In this document: piece after piece, positions 51,389 through 60,070 of the stretch
Layout of the letters: every line of letters begins with the position of its first letter
Position numbering within the stretch: position 1 is the stretch's first letter
From: Bifidobacterium aerophilum
GTDB lineage: Bacteria > Actinomycetota > Actinomycetes > Actinomycetales > Bifidobacteriaceae
Length of the DNA stretch: 64,000 nt
Assembly (NCBI RefSeq): GCF_010667685.1
Contig: NZ_WHZW01000012.1
Location: forward strand, 1 to 64,000
Direction of reading: 5' to 3'
Made by a program: the position numbers and the translations under genes
The notes under the pieces: generated by a model
The model's database searches: none
What the model was told of the DNA's origin: nothing
The model's input: only the letters and a program-made list of their open reading frames with translations

Positions 51389-53533
51389 TCATAGACTGTG
51401 CAGGCAGACGGCGGGGTTCTGGATATGCTCCTCGACGTACGGCCGTTGCCATTCGAGGAACGTGTCGTCGCTGCGGGTCAGGCCTTCGCGTTTCAGCTCG
51501 TCCACGACCTCGGCGCAGACATGCTCGATGGTCCGCGTCACCTGCGCCGCGGCCGGAGCCGCGCCCTTGCCTCCCTCGCCGAATCCGACGCCGCCGTAGC
51601 AGGCCGCCGAACTCAGCCTCAGCAACGTCTCCAGCCGATCGCACACGTCCGGCAGACGGGTCGCCATGCGCCGCGACAGTCTTCGCAACGCCGCGAACCG
51701 CCACTTGTAATACGGCAGGTAGCCGGCCGTCACCGGTTCGTTGATCAGGAACACCAGCGACGCGGCCGCGTCCGCGAACTCGCCGATCGCCAGCCATGCG
51801 GCCGCGCCGTCGCCGCGTTCCAGCATGCGCGGCACGTTGTACTGTCCGGCCTGGGCCATCATGCCCAATCGGCGCGAGATCAGCGACAGCCGCACGTCAT
51901 CCGGCATGAACGTGAACGACTGACGTGCCGCGGAAAACGCGCCCAGCGGATCGGCGAACACCGCGCCGTTCGTCGCGGCGGCCAGCGTCGCCTCGTCCAG
52001 CATCAGCCATTCGTGCGGCCTGTCGGCGGCCGGGGCCTGACCGTAGCCGGTGATCGACTCGAAGAAGCCGCCGATCGTGAACACGCCGTCACGCCGGCCT
52101 TCTCCGGCGCTCGCGGCACGCGGCGTGGTCGTCGCCGCATCGGCGCGCCTGTAGCCCATGAACTCCTTCGGCAGCGCGTCGTAATCGGCCTGCAGTTGCG
52201 CGCCGATCGCCGCATAATCCTCATCGGTGAGCCACAGGCAGAACCGTGGGCCGAAATCGTGGTCCTGCGAGATCGCGTCGTCGAATCCGTAGCATTCCGA
52301 ACCGTGGCCGACCAGACCGGCGGCGATGCGGCCCTGATACCGCGGGTATTTCTCGGCGATCATCGGCTTGCCGTATGTCTCCCAGTACGCGCGCGCCAGC
52401 TTGAGCCCGGACACGGCCGGCCGTCCGGGAACCTGCGCGCGGTCGGAGACGTCGGCGCGCGGAGTCGCCGTATCCCGCTCGCGTTCCGCAACGTCGGCGG
52501 TCACCGGAGCCGTGCCCGCGTTGACCTCGTCGGATGATGCGGATGCTGAGGAGGAGGTCTGATCGACGTCGATGCCGGCCTGCCGCGCCGCATCCTCGGC
52601 CTGCTTCAGGTTCGCTTCGGTGACCCGGTAGTAATCGGTGTCACGGCCATAGCATTCGTCGATCACGGCCAGCGACCGCCGGTACAGCTCGGTCGACGCC
52701 GCGTAATCGCCCGCCGCGAACCGCACCTGCGCGGCCCCGGCCAGCGCGGACGCGTAATGCGCGCTGTGTTCGAGATGACCGGTGCGGTAGATCTCCAGCG
52801 CGTGCGTCGCATGCCGGTCGGCCTCGGCAAGGTTCTTTTCGGCGAGCAGGACGAGCGCAAGATTCGTGTTCGTCGACGCGACGTCGAGATCGGCGCTCGC
52901 GTCCGGACTGGATTGTTCGAGGATGCGCAACGCCTCGCGCAGCTCGGATTCCGCCTTGTCGTTGCGGTTCGTTTCGCTGTAGACCATCGACAGGTTGTTG
53001 TGCAGCGCGGCGAGCCGGCGGTCGGTGGGGGAGAGGGTGCGTGCGGCCGAATCAAGCGCCATATGGTACAGGTCCTCGGCCTGATCGTAGTTGCCGGCCG
53101 CGCGCTGTCCGGTCGCCGCGTTGATCAGCGTGGTCGTCCACGCGTCGGTGCCTTCGATGCCCATCTTTGCCGCGAGTTCCAGTGCGCGCTGGATGATCCA
53201 CTGGTTTTCCTTGTGCTTGCCCTGCGATCGGTAGAATCCCATCGTTTCGTTGAGCACGGTGAGCAGGCCGGCGTCGTCGCCGGCGTTTTCCGCGTCTACG
53301 GCCGCCTGCTCGAGATACGGTCCGGCCTTGGTCGAAGCCTCGTGCGCGTCGAAGATCGCATCGAGTCCGGCAAGGAACTTGTCCGCATCGAACGTGGCCG
53401 GCTGGTCGTCGGTATCGTCCGTGTCATCCGCGACGTCTGCCACGGCATCGTCGGCGGCTTTCGCGTATCCCTTCGCGTCGTCGATCGCATTGCCGAACGT
53501 TTCCAGCCGTCGCAACAGTTCGCTGTCATCCAT
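51389..53533 (-). CDS. TPR-repeat protein with C-terminal DUF4037 domain
   Basis: A 714-residue soluble fusion. Residues about 35-330 are tetratricopeptide-like helical pairs (for example WTTLINAATGQRAAGNYDQA and LYHMALDSAA). A charged linker (about 335-375) leads to DUF4037 (about 385-714) with AGLVGHGSECYGFDDAISQD followed by HDFGPRFCLW. The GSxxxGxD...D pattern there resembles minimal nucleotidyltransferases. AAGGAGGC lies nine bases before the ATG at 53533; the frame continues 34 codons upstream without support. With DUF4125 downstream it forms a two-gene unit of unknown function. The TPR part suggests a protein partner. Confidence 0.85.
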   Translation of the reverse strand: MDDSELLRRLETFGNAIDDAKGYAKAADDAVADVADDTDDTDDQPATFDADKFLAGLDAIFDAHEASTKAGPYLEQAAVDAENAGDDAGLLTVLNETMGFYRSQGKHKENQWIIQRALELAAKMGIEGTDAWTTTLINAATGQRAAGNYDQAEDLYHMALDSAARTLSPTDRRLAALHNNLSMVYSETNRNDKAESELREALRILEQSSPDASADLDVASTNTNLALVLLAEKNLAEADRHATHALEIYRTGHLEHSAHYASALAGAAQVRFAAGDYAASTELYRRSLAVIDECYGRDTDYYRVTEANLKQAEDAARQAGIDVDQTSSSASASSDEVNAGTAPVTADVAERERDTATPRADVSDRAQVPGRPAVSGLKLARAYWETYGKPMIAEKYPRYQGRIAAGLVGHGSECYGFDDAISQDHDFGPRFCLWLTDEDYAAIGAQLQADYDALPKEFMGYRRADAATTTPRAASAGEGRRDGVFTIGGFFESITGYGQAPAADRPHEWLMLDEATLAAATNGAVFADPLGAFSAARQSFTFMPDDVRLSLISRRLGMMAQAGQYNVPRMLERGDGAAAWLAIGEFADAAASLVFLINEPVTAGYLPYYKWRFAALRRLSRRMATRLPDVCDRLETLLRLSSAACYGGVGFGEGGKGAAPAAAQVTRTIEHVCAEVVDELKREGLTRSDDTFLEWQRPYVEEHIQNPAVCLHSL

Positions 53534-53625
53534 AAACGCAAGCCTCCTTGCCGATTCACTGTGTTCCAGTGTACGGGCAAGGAGGCTTGCGCCGGGTCGG
53601 GTCCGGTGTGATTTCGCCGACGGCA

Positions 53626-53675
53626 CCGTGCGCAAACCAACGCATAAACGGCCGTTCGCGTTGGTTTGCGCACGG
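53626..53675. repeat. Perfect 18-bp inverted repeat (GCGCAAACCAACGC family)
   Basis: Arms 53626-53643 (CCGTGCGCAAACCAACGC) and 53658-53675 are perfectly complementary, with a 14-base loop containing ACGGCCGT. It lies between the MFS gene stop and the DUF4037 gene start and may terminate the MFS transcript on the minus strand. A degenerate copy lies at 10398-10440. Confidence 0.8.
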
Positions 53676-53695
53676 TTAAGCGTGGCGGTACAAGC

Positions 53696-54883
53696 TCACG
53701 CTTCGATCTGGCGCATGCGCGCCGCGGCGTCGGTGTGCGTTTCGCAGCGGACGGAGTAGAACGCGAGCAGGCCCACGGCGACCAATGCCAGCGGGATGCC
53801 GCCGAGACCGGTGAACCGGTAGTTCATCGAGAACGTGGTGAGCATCGCTCCGCCCACGATCGAACCGACCGCATTGCCGAAGTTGAACGCCACCTGCACG
53901 GCCGCGCCCGCGATCAGCTCGCCGCCGCCCTGACCGGCCTCGGTCATGAGCAGCTGTTGCGGCGCGGAGATGAAGAACAGGCCGAACGCGATCCAGAACG
54001 TGAGCAGCGCGGTCGTGAACTGGTTGCCCGGAAGCAGCAGCACCATGAACAGGCCCGCGCACGAGATCGCCTGGCCGAGCGCCGCAGTGCCGGCATGACG
54101 CCACCGATCGGTGATCTGCCCGCCGATCAGGCCGCCGACCACCATGCCGAACCCGGCGAGCATCATCAGCATCGGCACCAGCGAAGCCGACCAGCCGCCG
54201 GTCTTCTGCAGCCACGGCGAGACGTAGCTCCACCAGCAGAACACGCCCGCGTTGCCGGTGAACACGGCGGCGAGGATCACCCACGGGCCGGGCTTGGTAA
54301 GGAAGCGGAACTGGCCCTTGATGCCGGCGTCCCTGATCGGCGCGACGAACGGGATCCACGCGGCGGCCAGCACAATCGTCATCGCGGCCCATGCGGCAAG
54401 GATGCCGAACGCGAGCCGCCATGAGAGGAATTCGGCCATGAGCGTGCCGGCGGGCACGCCGAGCATGTTGGCGACGGTCTGCCCGGTCACCATCATCGAG
54501 ACGGACTGCGCCTCCTTGCCCTTGTCGGCCAGGGTCTTCGCGATGAGCGTGGCCGTGCCGAAGAACGCTCCATGCGGCAGGCCGGAGATGAACCGGGCCG
54601 CGATCAGCATCGGGGCGTTCACGGAGAACGCGCTCAGCAGGTTGCCGGCGAGCGCGATGATCATGAACAGGATGATGAGGTTCTTCGGCGGTACCTTGCG
54701 GCCGAAGACGAGGATGAGCGTGCCGATGCACACGCCGATCGCGTAGGCGGAGATGAAATGGCCGGCGGTCGGGATGTCGACGCGCATCGCGTCGGCGGCC
54801 TGCGGCAGGATGCCCATCATCACGAACTCGGCCGCGCCGAGGATGAACGCGCCGGATGCCAGCGCCAGCAGACTTTTCTTCAT
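53696..54883 (-). CDS. MFS transporter, DHA1 drug/sugar-efflux type
   Basis: A 395-residue transporter with 12 predicted membrane helices. It begins SLLALASGAFILGAAEFVMM and carries the loop 2-3 motif FGRKVPPKN, GLPHGAFFGTATLIAKTLAD and the helix-5 antiporter-type GQTVANMLGVPAGTLMAE. These match the AraJ/YdhP-like DHA1 proteins that export arabinose derivatives, purine ribonucleosides or drugs. The substrate cannot be told from sequence. The ribosome-binding site is weak (AGGCGAC). It stands alone, with tRNA-Pro upstream on the same strand. Confidence 0.9.
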   Translation of the reverse strand: MKKSLLALASGAFILGAAEFVMMGILPQAADAMRVDIPTAGHFISAYAIGVCIGTLILVFGRKVPPKNLIILFMIIALAGNLLSAFSVNAPMLIAARFISGLPHGAFFGTATLIAKTLADKGKEAQSVSMMVTGQTVANMLGVPAGTLMAEFLSWRLAFGILAAWAAMTIVLAAAWIPFVAPIRDAGIKGQFRFLTKPGPWVILAAVFTGNAGVFCWWSYVSPWLQKTGGWSASLVPMLMMLAGFGMVVGGLIGGQITDRWRHAGTAALGQAISCAGLFMVLLLPGNQFTTALLTFWIAFGLFFISAPQQLLMTEAGQGGGELIAGAAVQVAFNFGNAVGSIVGGAMLTTFSMNYRFTGLGGIPLALVAVGLLAFYSVRCETHTDAAARMRQIEA

Positions 54884-54979
54884 GTCGCCTGTGCTCTCTT
54901 TTCTTTGTGCTTGGACGTTGCGGTATGTGGGATAAAAAGAAAGGGAACCACCGGATGAACCAGTGATTCCCTTGTGCGG

Positions 54980-55053
<74 letters not shown>

Positions 55054-55172
55054 TTTGGCAACGTCCGCTATATTACATGCTGACAGTCGAGAGTCAAACT
55101 TCGGCGTGTCGCGCCGTGTCGGGGCCGGCGCCCTTCCCCGATGATCCTCGTTGGGGAAGGGCGCCGGCGGTA

Positions 55173-58100
55173 TCATCGACGGCCTTGGCTTCCGCCGCCC
55201 GTGCCGCGTCTGCCATGCATGGCGACGACGACGAAGCAGCCGGCCAGTGCGAGTCCGACGGCGACATACGCGACGACGGCGATGCCCGCACCGGTGTCGG
55301 ACAGGGTCGGTCGCTGCTCATCCGGTTTGGACTGCGGTTTGGATTGCGGCTTGGACTGCTGTTCGGTCCGTGCCTTGAGCGCGTCGACCGCCGCGTTGAG
55401 TTCGACCGTGGCCCGGGTCACTTCGGCCTGCGTGGCGTCGGCGTCGGCGAACACCGTGCGGGCCGCGTTGAGCTTGGCCTGCATGGCGGTCCAGGATGCC
55501 GCCGTGTAGTCGGCTTCCTTCTTGGATTCGGCCTTGTCGATCGCCGCACCGAGGGCGCTCTTGTCGACCGTTTCCGGTGTGGGATCGGGATCGGGATCCG
55601 GTGTGGGGTCCGGATCGGGTTTCGGATCCGGGTCAGGGTCAGGATCTGGATCCGGATCGGGATCGGGCGTCGGCTCCTTGTCCGTCACGGTGATCTCCAA
55701 CGTGCCGGACACGCCCGGATCGGACTGCGACGTGGCCGTGATGACCGCCGTGCCCGCGGCCTGGGCCGTGACCCGGCCGTCGGCGTCCACCGTGGCCACC
55801 GAGGCGTCGGACGAGGTCCAGATGACGGTCGAATCGGTCGCGTCGGCGGGCGTGACCGTCGCGGTCAGTGCGAACTCGTCGCCCACCGTGGCGGCCGTCT
55901 GTCCGGTGACGACGATGCCGGTGACCGGCGTCGTGCCGGGGTCGGGGCCCGGTGTCTCCTCGGCCTTGACGATCGTGTACGACGCGCCCTTGGTCGTGTC
56001 GAAGACGAGCAGCGACGCGCCGTCCGCGTTGCTCACCGTCCTGGCGTCGACCTTGTCGTCGCCGAGACGCACCTCATAGTGCTCGGCGCCGCCTTCGGTG
56101 ATCTTGACGGCCGCCCGTCCGCCGTTGTTGGACGTGAGCGTGACCTTGGTGGCCTCGCCGTCGGCCCAGTCGACGCCGACGACGAAGTTGCCGCGCGCCA
56201 CGAGGCCGTTCACGCTGCCCGAGGCCCAGACGGACGGCAACGCGGGCAGGATGTTCGTGTAGTCCTCGTACGCGGTGCCGTCGGTGGCGGTGAACGTCGA
56301 GTTGGACTGCATGAGCATTTCGTTGACGCCGGACGTGTTGCCGAAGTTGCCGTCGATCTGGAACGGCGGATGCGCGTCGAACAGGTTCGCGTACATGGCG
56401 CCCTTGAGCTGCTTCTGGATCAGCAGATAGGCGTGGTCGCCGTCGCCGGTGCGTGCCCACGAGTTGATGCGCTGGCCCACGCCCCAGCCGGTCGCGTCGT
56501 CGCCGCGCTTGGTCAGGGAGACTTTGGCCGCGTCCATGTACTCGGTGTTGTCCACGGTGATCAGGTCGCCGGGGAACAGGCCGAGCATGTGGGACAGGTG
56601 CCGGTGGCCGGTTTCGTAGCCGGAGATGGCATTGCCGTTCTCGTCCTTGCCGAGTTCGCCTTCGAAGTACCATTCCTTGATCTGGCCGCTGGCGCCGACT
56701 TCGATCGGGTTGAGCAGGCTCTTCGCGCACGACCACGACCGGTTCGCATCCGCGTCGATGAACGCGCCGTCGTCATCCTTGGCCCAGTTGTCGGTCGAGC
56801 ATTCCTTGAGGTCGCCGACCAGTCCGTCCGGATCGCCCTTGGCTTCGGCCGCTTCGATGGCGTCGTTGAGCATCTGCCACACGAGCGAATTCTCGTACGC
56901 GTTGCCGTCGGTGCCCTGCGGGCCGTGCTCGGGCGAGTAGGCCGCGCCGGTGGTCAGCCGCTTGCCGTTGCCGGCCTTGTGCAGCATGTAGTTTACGTAG
57001 AAGTGCGATTCCTCCTTGAGCAGGGCGTAGACGCGGTCGAGCAGCCGCGCGTCCGCCGAATACTCGTAGGCTTCGTACACGTTCTGCAGGATCCACGGCA
57101 CCGCCGCCGGGCTCCAGCCCCACGAGAACTGGTATCCGGGCGCGGTGAAGCCGTATGCGGTGTTTTCGGTGTGGGCCATGAAGCCTTCGCCGTCGCCGAT
57201 GGCGGCGTCGGCGTCCGCGGTTTCGGCGCCCGCGTAGATCCGCGCGGTGACGCGGCCGGGCTTGACCAGCCCCTCCACGTAGGCGATGAGCGGTTCCGCC
57301 AGTTCGCCCATGTTGCCGGAGTAGGTGGGCCAGTAGTTCATCTGCAGGTTGACGTTCATGTGGAAGTCGGATCCCCACGGCGTGGCGCTGTTGTGGCCGT
57401 TGTCGGACGCGGTGACGGACCAGATGCCCTGCAGGTTGCTGGGCATCTGGCTGTTCTCGCGCGAGGATCCGATGGTCAGGTAACGGCCGTACTGGTAGAC
57501 GAGCGTTTCCAGTTCGCGCTGCTGCGCGGCGGTGGCGGTGCCGTTGCGGTAGGTCCTGACGAGGCGGTCTGTGGCGATCGCGCCGTCCGACGCGTGGCCG
57601 CTCTGGCCGAGATCGAGCGTGACGCGGTCGTAGATGGCCGTATGGTCGGCGATATGCGCCTGCTTGACGGCCGTGTAGCCCTTGTTGGCGGCGGTCTGCA
57701 CGGTGGCGGCCACGCGGGCGTTCACATCGTCGGCCGTTTCGCCGGTGCGGTAGCTCGGGTACTCCTGCCGGTAGTCGGTCGCGGCGGCGATGTACAGCGT
57801 GACCGCGGTCGCGCCGTCGATCGTGAGCGATGCGCCGTCCGCGCCCGCCCGCACGGTGCCGATGCCGTTGTCGGGCACGGCCTTGATCTGCGAGTCGTAG
57901 ACGAGGCCGTTGTTGCCGAGCGCGCCGCGCACGGTGAGCGTGTCGCCGCTGACGGCGGTGGTTTCGCCGTGCTTGGAGAAGCCGCCGTTCGTGGGCATGG
58001 CGACGGTGAGGTTCAGCGCGCCGGCCTTGCTGGCCGTGAGCCGGGCGACCATCACGTTGTCCGGGTTGGACGCGAAGTATTCGCGCGTGTAGGTCACGCC

Positions 58101-59669
58101 GTCGTACGTGAACGTGACGTCGGCCTTGCCCTTGGAGATGTTCAGGTCGCGACGGTAGCCGGTGGCCGAGGCGTCGGCGCCGAACCCGTAGTCGATGGTG
58201 ATGTCGCCCCAGTTCTGGTAGGCGCCCTGCTCGACGGCGTTCTCTCCGCCGGTCAGGTTGCCGGGGTTGACGGTGGTGGCGCCCTGTTCGAGCTGTTTGT
58301 TGAGCGCGCGCAGCGTGGCGCCGTTGCGGCCCTTGGACTCGTTGTTGCCGCCGTTGTAGGTGGCGGTGGAGCCCGGGCCGCCTGTCCACAGCGTCTCCTC
58401 GTTGAAGGTGATGCGTTCCTTGCCGATCTCTCCCCAGACGGTGCCGCCGATGCGTCCGTTGCCGATCGGCAGCGTGGTCTGCTGCCATTGGTTGCCGGTG
58501 GCGTTGCCGTTCATCCACTGGCCGGCGGTCATCGTCGCGTCGGTGGCCGAGGCGGGCTGGGAATACCACAGCCAGTCGTCGCCGCTGGTGTCTCCGTCGC
58601 CGCCGTCTTCGACCTCGGCGATCACGTACACGTTGAACGACGTGGTGATGCTCGGATCGGCCGTGTACGTCACGGTGACCGGGTAGGCGCCGATGTTGCC
58701 GCCGTCGAACGACGACGCGTCGAGCGTGTATTCGTCGGCGTCGAGCGTGCGTACGCTGCCGTCGGCGGTGCTGGTGGCCGTGACGACGAGTCCGCTGGCG
58801 TCGAATGAGTCGCCGGGCCGGTACGTGGTCGTCATCGCGGACGTGTCCGCCGTGAGCACGTAGGGCTTCGGTGCCTCGGTGACGGTCAGCTGCGGTTTCA
58901 TGTCGTCGGTCGCGCCGGCCAGTGAGGCGACCTCGGAGCTGCCGAACCGCACGTCGATGTGCTTGGATTCGCCCAACGCCAGCGTGATGGTCCTGTGTCC
59001 GGCCCCGAACAGCTCCGCGACGATGTCGGTCACGTCAAGCGTGACCTTCGTCGTGTTCGCGGCCTGTACGCTCATGCCGTCCGCGTACTTCACCGAACCG
59101 ATCGCGAACGCTTCGGAGCGGGCCACGGTGGCGTTCGTGGCGTCGAATTTCGGCCGGCTGGCCCATGTGGCGTCGTTGACGGCGCAGGAGGCGTCGGTCG
59201 TGCACGTCGCGGTGTCGACGGCCGTGACATGCACGCTGTCGGTGGTGTCGGCGTTCTGCTGGGCGCCCGCGTAGCCGAGGTAGGTGAGCGTCAGGGACGC
59301 GTGTTCGGGCGCGGACGTCTGACCGGACAGGTCGAAGGTTATCAGGCCCATCTTCGCGTCGGTCTGGTCGCCGGGATCGGTGGATTCGAACCGTTCGCCG
59401 AATTCGCCGTATCCGGTCGGCTGCAGCGCGCCGAGGTAGGGGGCCGTGTTCTTCCGCTGGGTCTTCTCGTTGGCCCACGCCTGCAACGTGGTGTCGGCGG
59501 CGGGGGTGAGGGTCGTGGTGGTGCCGGCGTCGGTAGGCGTGGCGGCCGGCTTGGCCGACTGGTCCAGCGCCGCGGCGGGTGCCGCAGCCATGGTCAGCGT
59601 CAGGCAGGCCGCCGCGATGCCTGCGATCCACGATGGGACGCGGGCGCGTGTGCGTTTGGGAATGCTCAT
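55173..59669 (-). CDS. Cell-surface GH95 alpha-L-fucosidase
   Basis: A 1498-residue exported enzyme related to AfcA 1,2-alpha-L-fucosidase of B. bifidum. After the signal peptide (to about 34, AAAPAAALDQS) come a DNRLRE-like domain (about 40-290), an Ig-like domain (about 295-360) and GH95 (about 375-1200). GH95 shows ITFNEETLWTGGPG, FHMNVNLQMNYWPTYSG (catalytic Asn region, about 766), YSPEHGPQG (general acid Glu, about 910) and FQIDGNFG (about 1103). A BIG2 domain, a DPDPDP linker (about 1331-1366) and one FIVAR repeat precede LSDTGAG, a membrane helix and a basic tail. It probably releases fucose from milk oligosaccharides or mucin. A TTGACA/TAACAT promoter lies upstream. Confidence 0.93.
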   Translation of the reverse strand: MSIPKRTRARVPSWIAGIAAACLTLTMAAAPAAALDQSAKPAATPTDAGTTTTLTPAADTTLQAWANEKTQRKNTAPYLGALQPTGYGEFGERFESTDPGDQTDAKMGLITFDLSGQTSAPEHASLTLTYLGYAGAQQNADTTDSVHVTAVDTATCTTDASCAVNDATWASRPKFDATNATVARSEAFAIGSVKYADGMSVQAANTTKVTLDVTDIVAELFGAGHRTITLALGESKHIDVRFGSSEVASLAGATDDMKPQLTVTEAPKPYVLTADTSAMTTTYRPGDSFDASGLVVTATSTADGSVRTLDADEYTLDASSFDGGNIGAYPVTVTYTADPSITTSFNVYVIAEVEDGGDGDTSGDDWLWYSQPASATDATMTAGQWMNGNATGNQWQQTTLPIGNGRIGGTVWGEIGKERITFNEETLWTGGPGSTATYNGGNNESKGRNGATLRALNKQLEQGATTVNPGNLTGGENAVEQGAYQNWGDITIDYGFGADASATGYRRDLNISKGKADVTFTYDGVTYTREYFASNPDNVMVARLTASKAGALNLTVAMPTNGGFSKHGETTAVSGDTLTVRGALGNNGLVYDSQIKAVPDNGIGTVRAGADGASLTIDGATAVTLYIAAATDYRQEYPSYRTGETADDVNARVAATVQTAANKGYTAVKQAHIADHTAIYDRVTLDLGQSGHASDGAIATDRLVRTYRNGTATAAQQRELETLVYQYGRYLTIGSSRENSQMPSNLQGIWSVTASDNGHNSATPWGSDFHMNVNLQMNYWPTYSGNMGELAEPLIAYVEGLVKPGRVTARIYAGAETADADAAIGDGEGFMAHTENTAYGFTAPGYQFSWGWSPAAVPWILQNVYEAYEYSADARLLDRVYALLKEESHFYVNYMLHKAGNGKRLTTGAAYSPEHGPQGTDGNAYENSLVWQMLNDAIEAAEAKGDPDGLVGDLKECSTDNWAKDDDGAFIDADANRSWSCAKSLLNPIEVGASGQIKEWYFEGELGKDENGNAISGYETGHRHLSHMLGLFPGDLITVDNTEYMDAAKVSLTKRGDDATGWGVGQRINSWARTGDGDHAYLLIQKQLKGAMYANLFDAHPPFQIDGNFGNTSGVNEMLMQSNSTFTATDGTAYEDYTNILPALPSVWASGSVNGLVARGNFVVGVDWADGEATKVTLTSNNGGRAAVKITEGGAEHYEVRLGDDKVDARTVSNADGASLLVFDTTKGASYTIVKAEETPGPDPGTTPVTGIVVTGQTAATVGDEFALTATVTPADATDSTVIWTSSDASVATVDADGRVTAQAAGTAVITATSQSDPGVSGTLEITVTDKEPTPDPDPDPDPDPDPDPKPDPDPTPDPDPDPTPETVDKSALGAAIDKAESKKEADYTAASWTAMQAKLNAARTVFADADATQAEVTRATVELNAAVDALKARTEQQSKPQSKPQSKPDEQRPTLSDTGAGIAVVAYVAVGLALAGCFVVVAMHGRRGTGGGSQGRR

Positions 59670-60070
59670 GGAGTGGGATGCTTTCTGGTTGTGGTGGCGC
59701 CGCGTCACTGTGGCGTGGGGTGTCGGAGCGTGAGATGACGTTGCGGGAGGTGGCGCGGCACGGGTTCGGGCCGCCGGGAGCCGGTCGTCGGTGACGGACG
59801 GCTGTGTTGGATGGGACGTTGCCATGCGGCCATCGACACTGCTGGCTGCATGCTGCCTAAATGTTAAGGTTCTTTACATATGGTGTCAAACGAGGGAGAT
59901 CGGGGCGGGCTCGGTTGCAAGCGGCAAAGTGTTGCGATCACGGGAAACAACGTTTACAACATGTCGTTCCTCCGGGCGCGTCGCCGCGGCTCGACATCGG
60001 CAACGCGCCCGGGGGCGAAGCCGGTCTGGACGATGCGGGTGGTAGAACCCCGCCGCTACACTGATGCATT
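59670..60070. other. 400-base divergent intergenic region (GH95/lysS)
   Basis: It holds the GH95 promoter at 59861-59889 and a TACACT box (60057-60062) eight bases before the lysS ATG. An AAACAACGTTTACAAC sequence near 59945-59959 weakly resembles a LacI-type operator (AACGTT centre), but its two halves are only partly symmetric. I see no gene; the open frames here are short and lack ribosome-binding sites. Confidence 0.5.
59861..59889 (-). promoter_or_regulatory. Promoter of the GH95 gene
   Basis: Read on the minus strand, TTGACA (59889-59884) and TAACAT (59866-59861) are spaced exactly 17 bases apart. Transcription would start near 59854, giving a leader of about 185 bases before the ATG at 59669. 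The -35 is consensus. This is the best-scoring promoter I see in the window by eye. Confidence 0.75.

Noticed and set aside
59941..59962. LacI-type operator in the GH95/lysS spacer
   Set aside because: Only one half of AAACAACGTTTACAAC fits; symmetry is too weak to report as a site.
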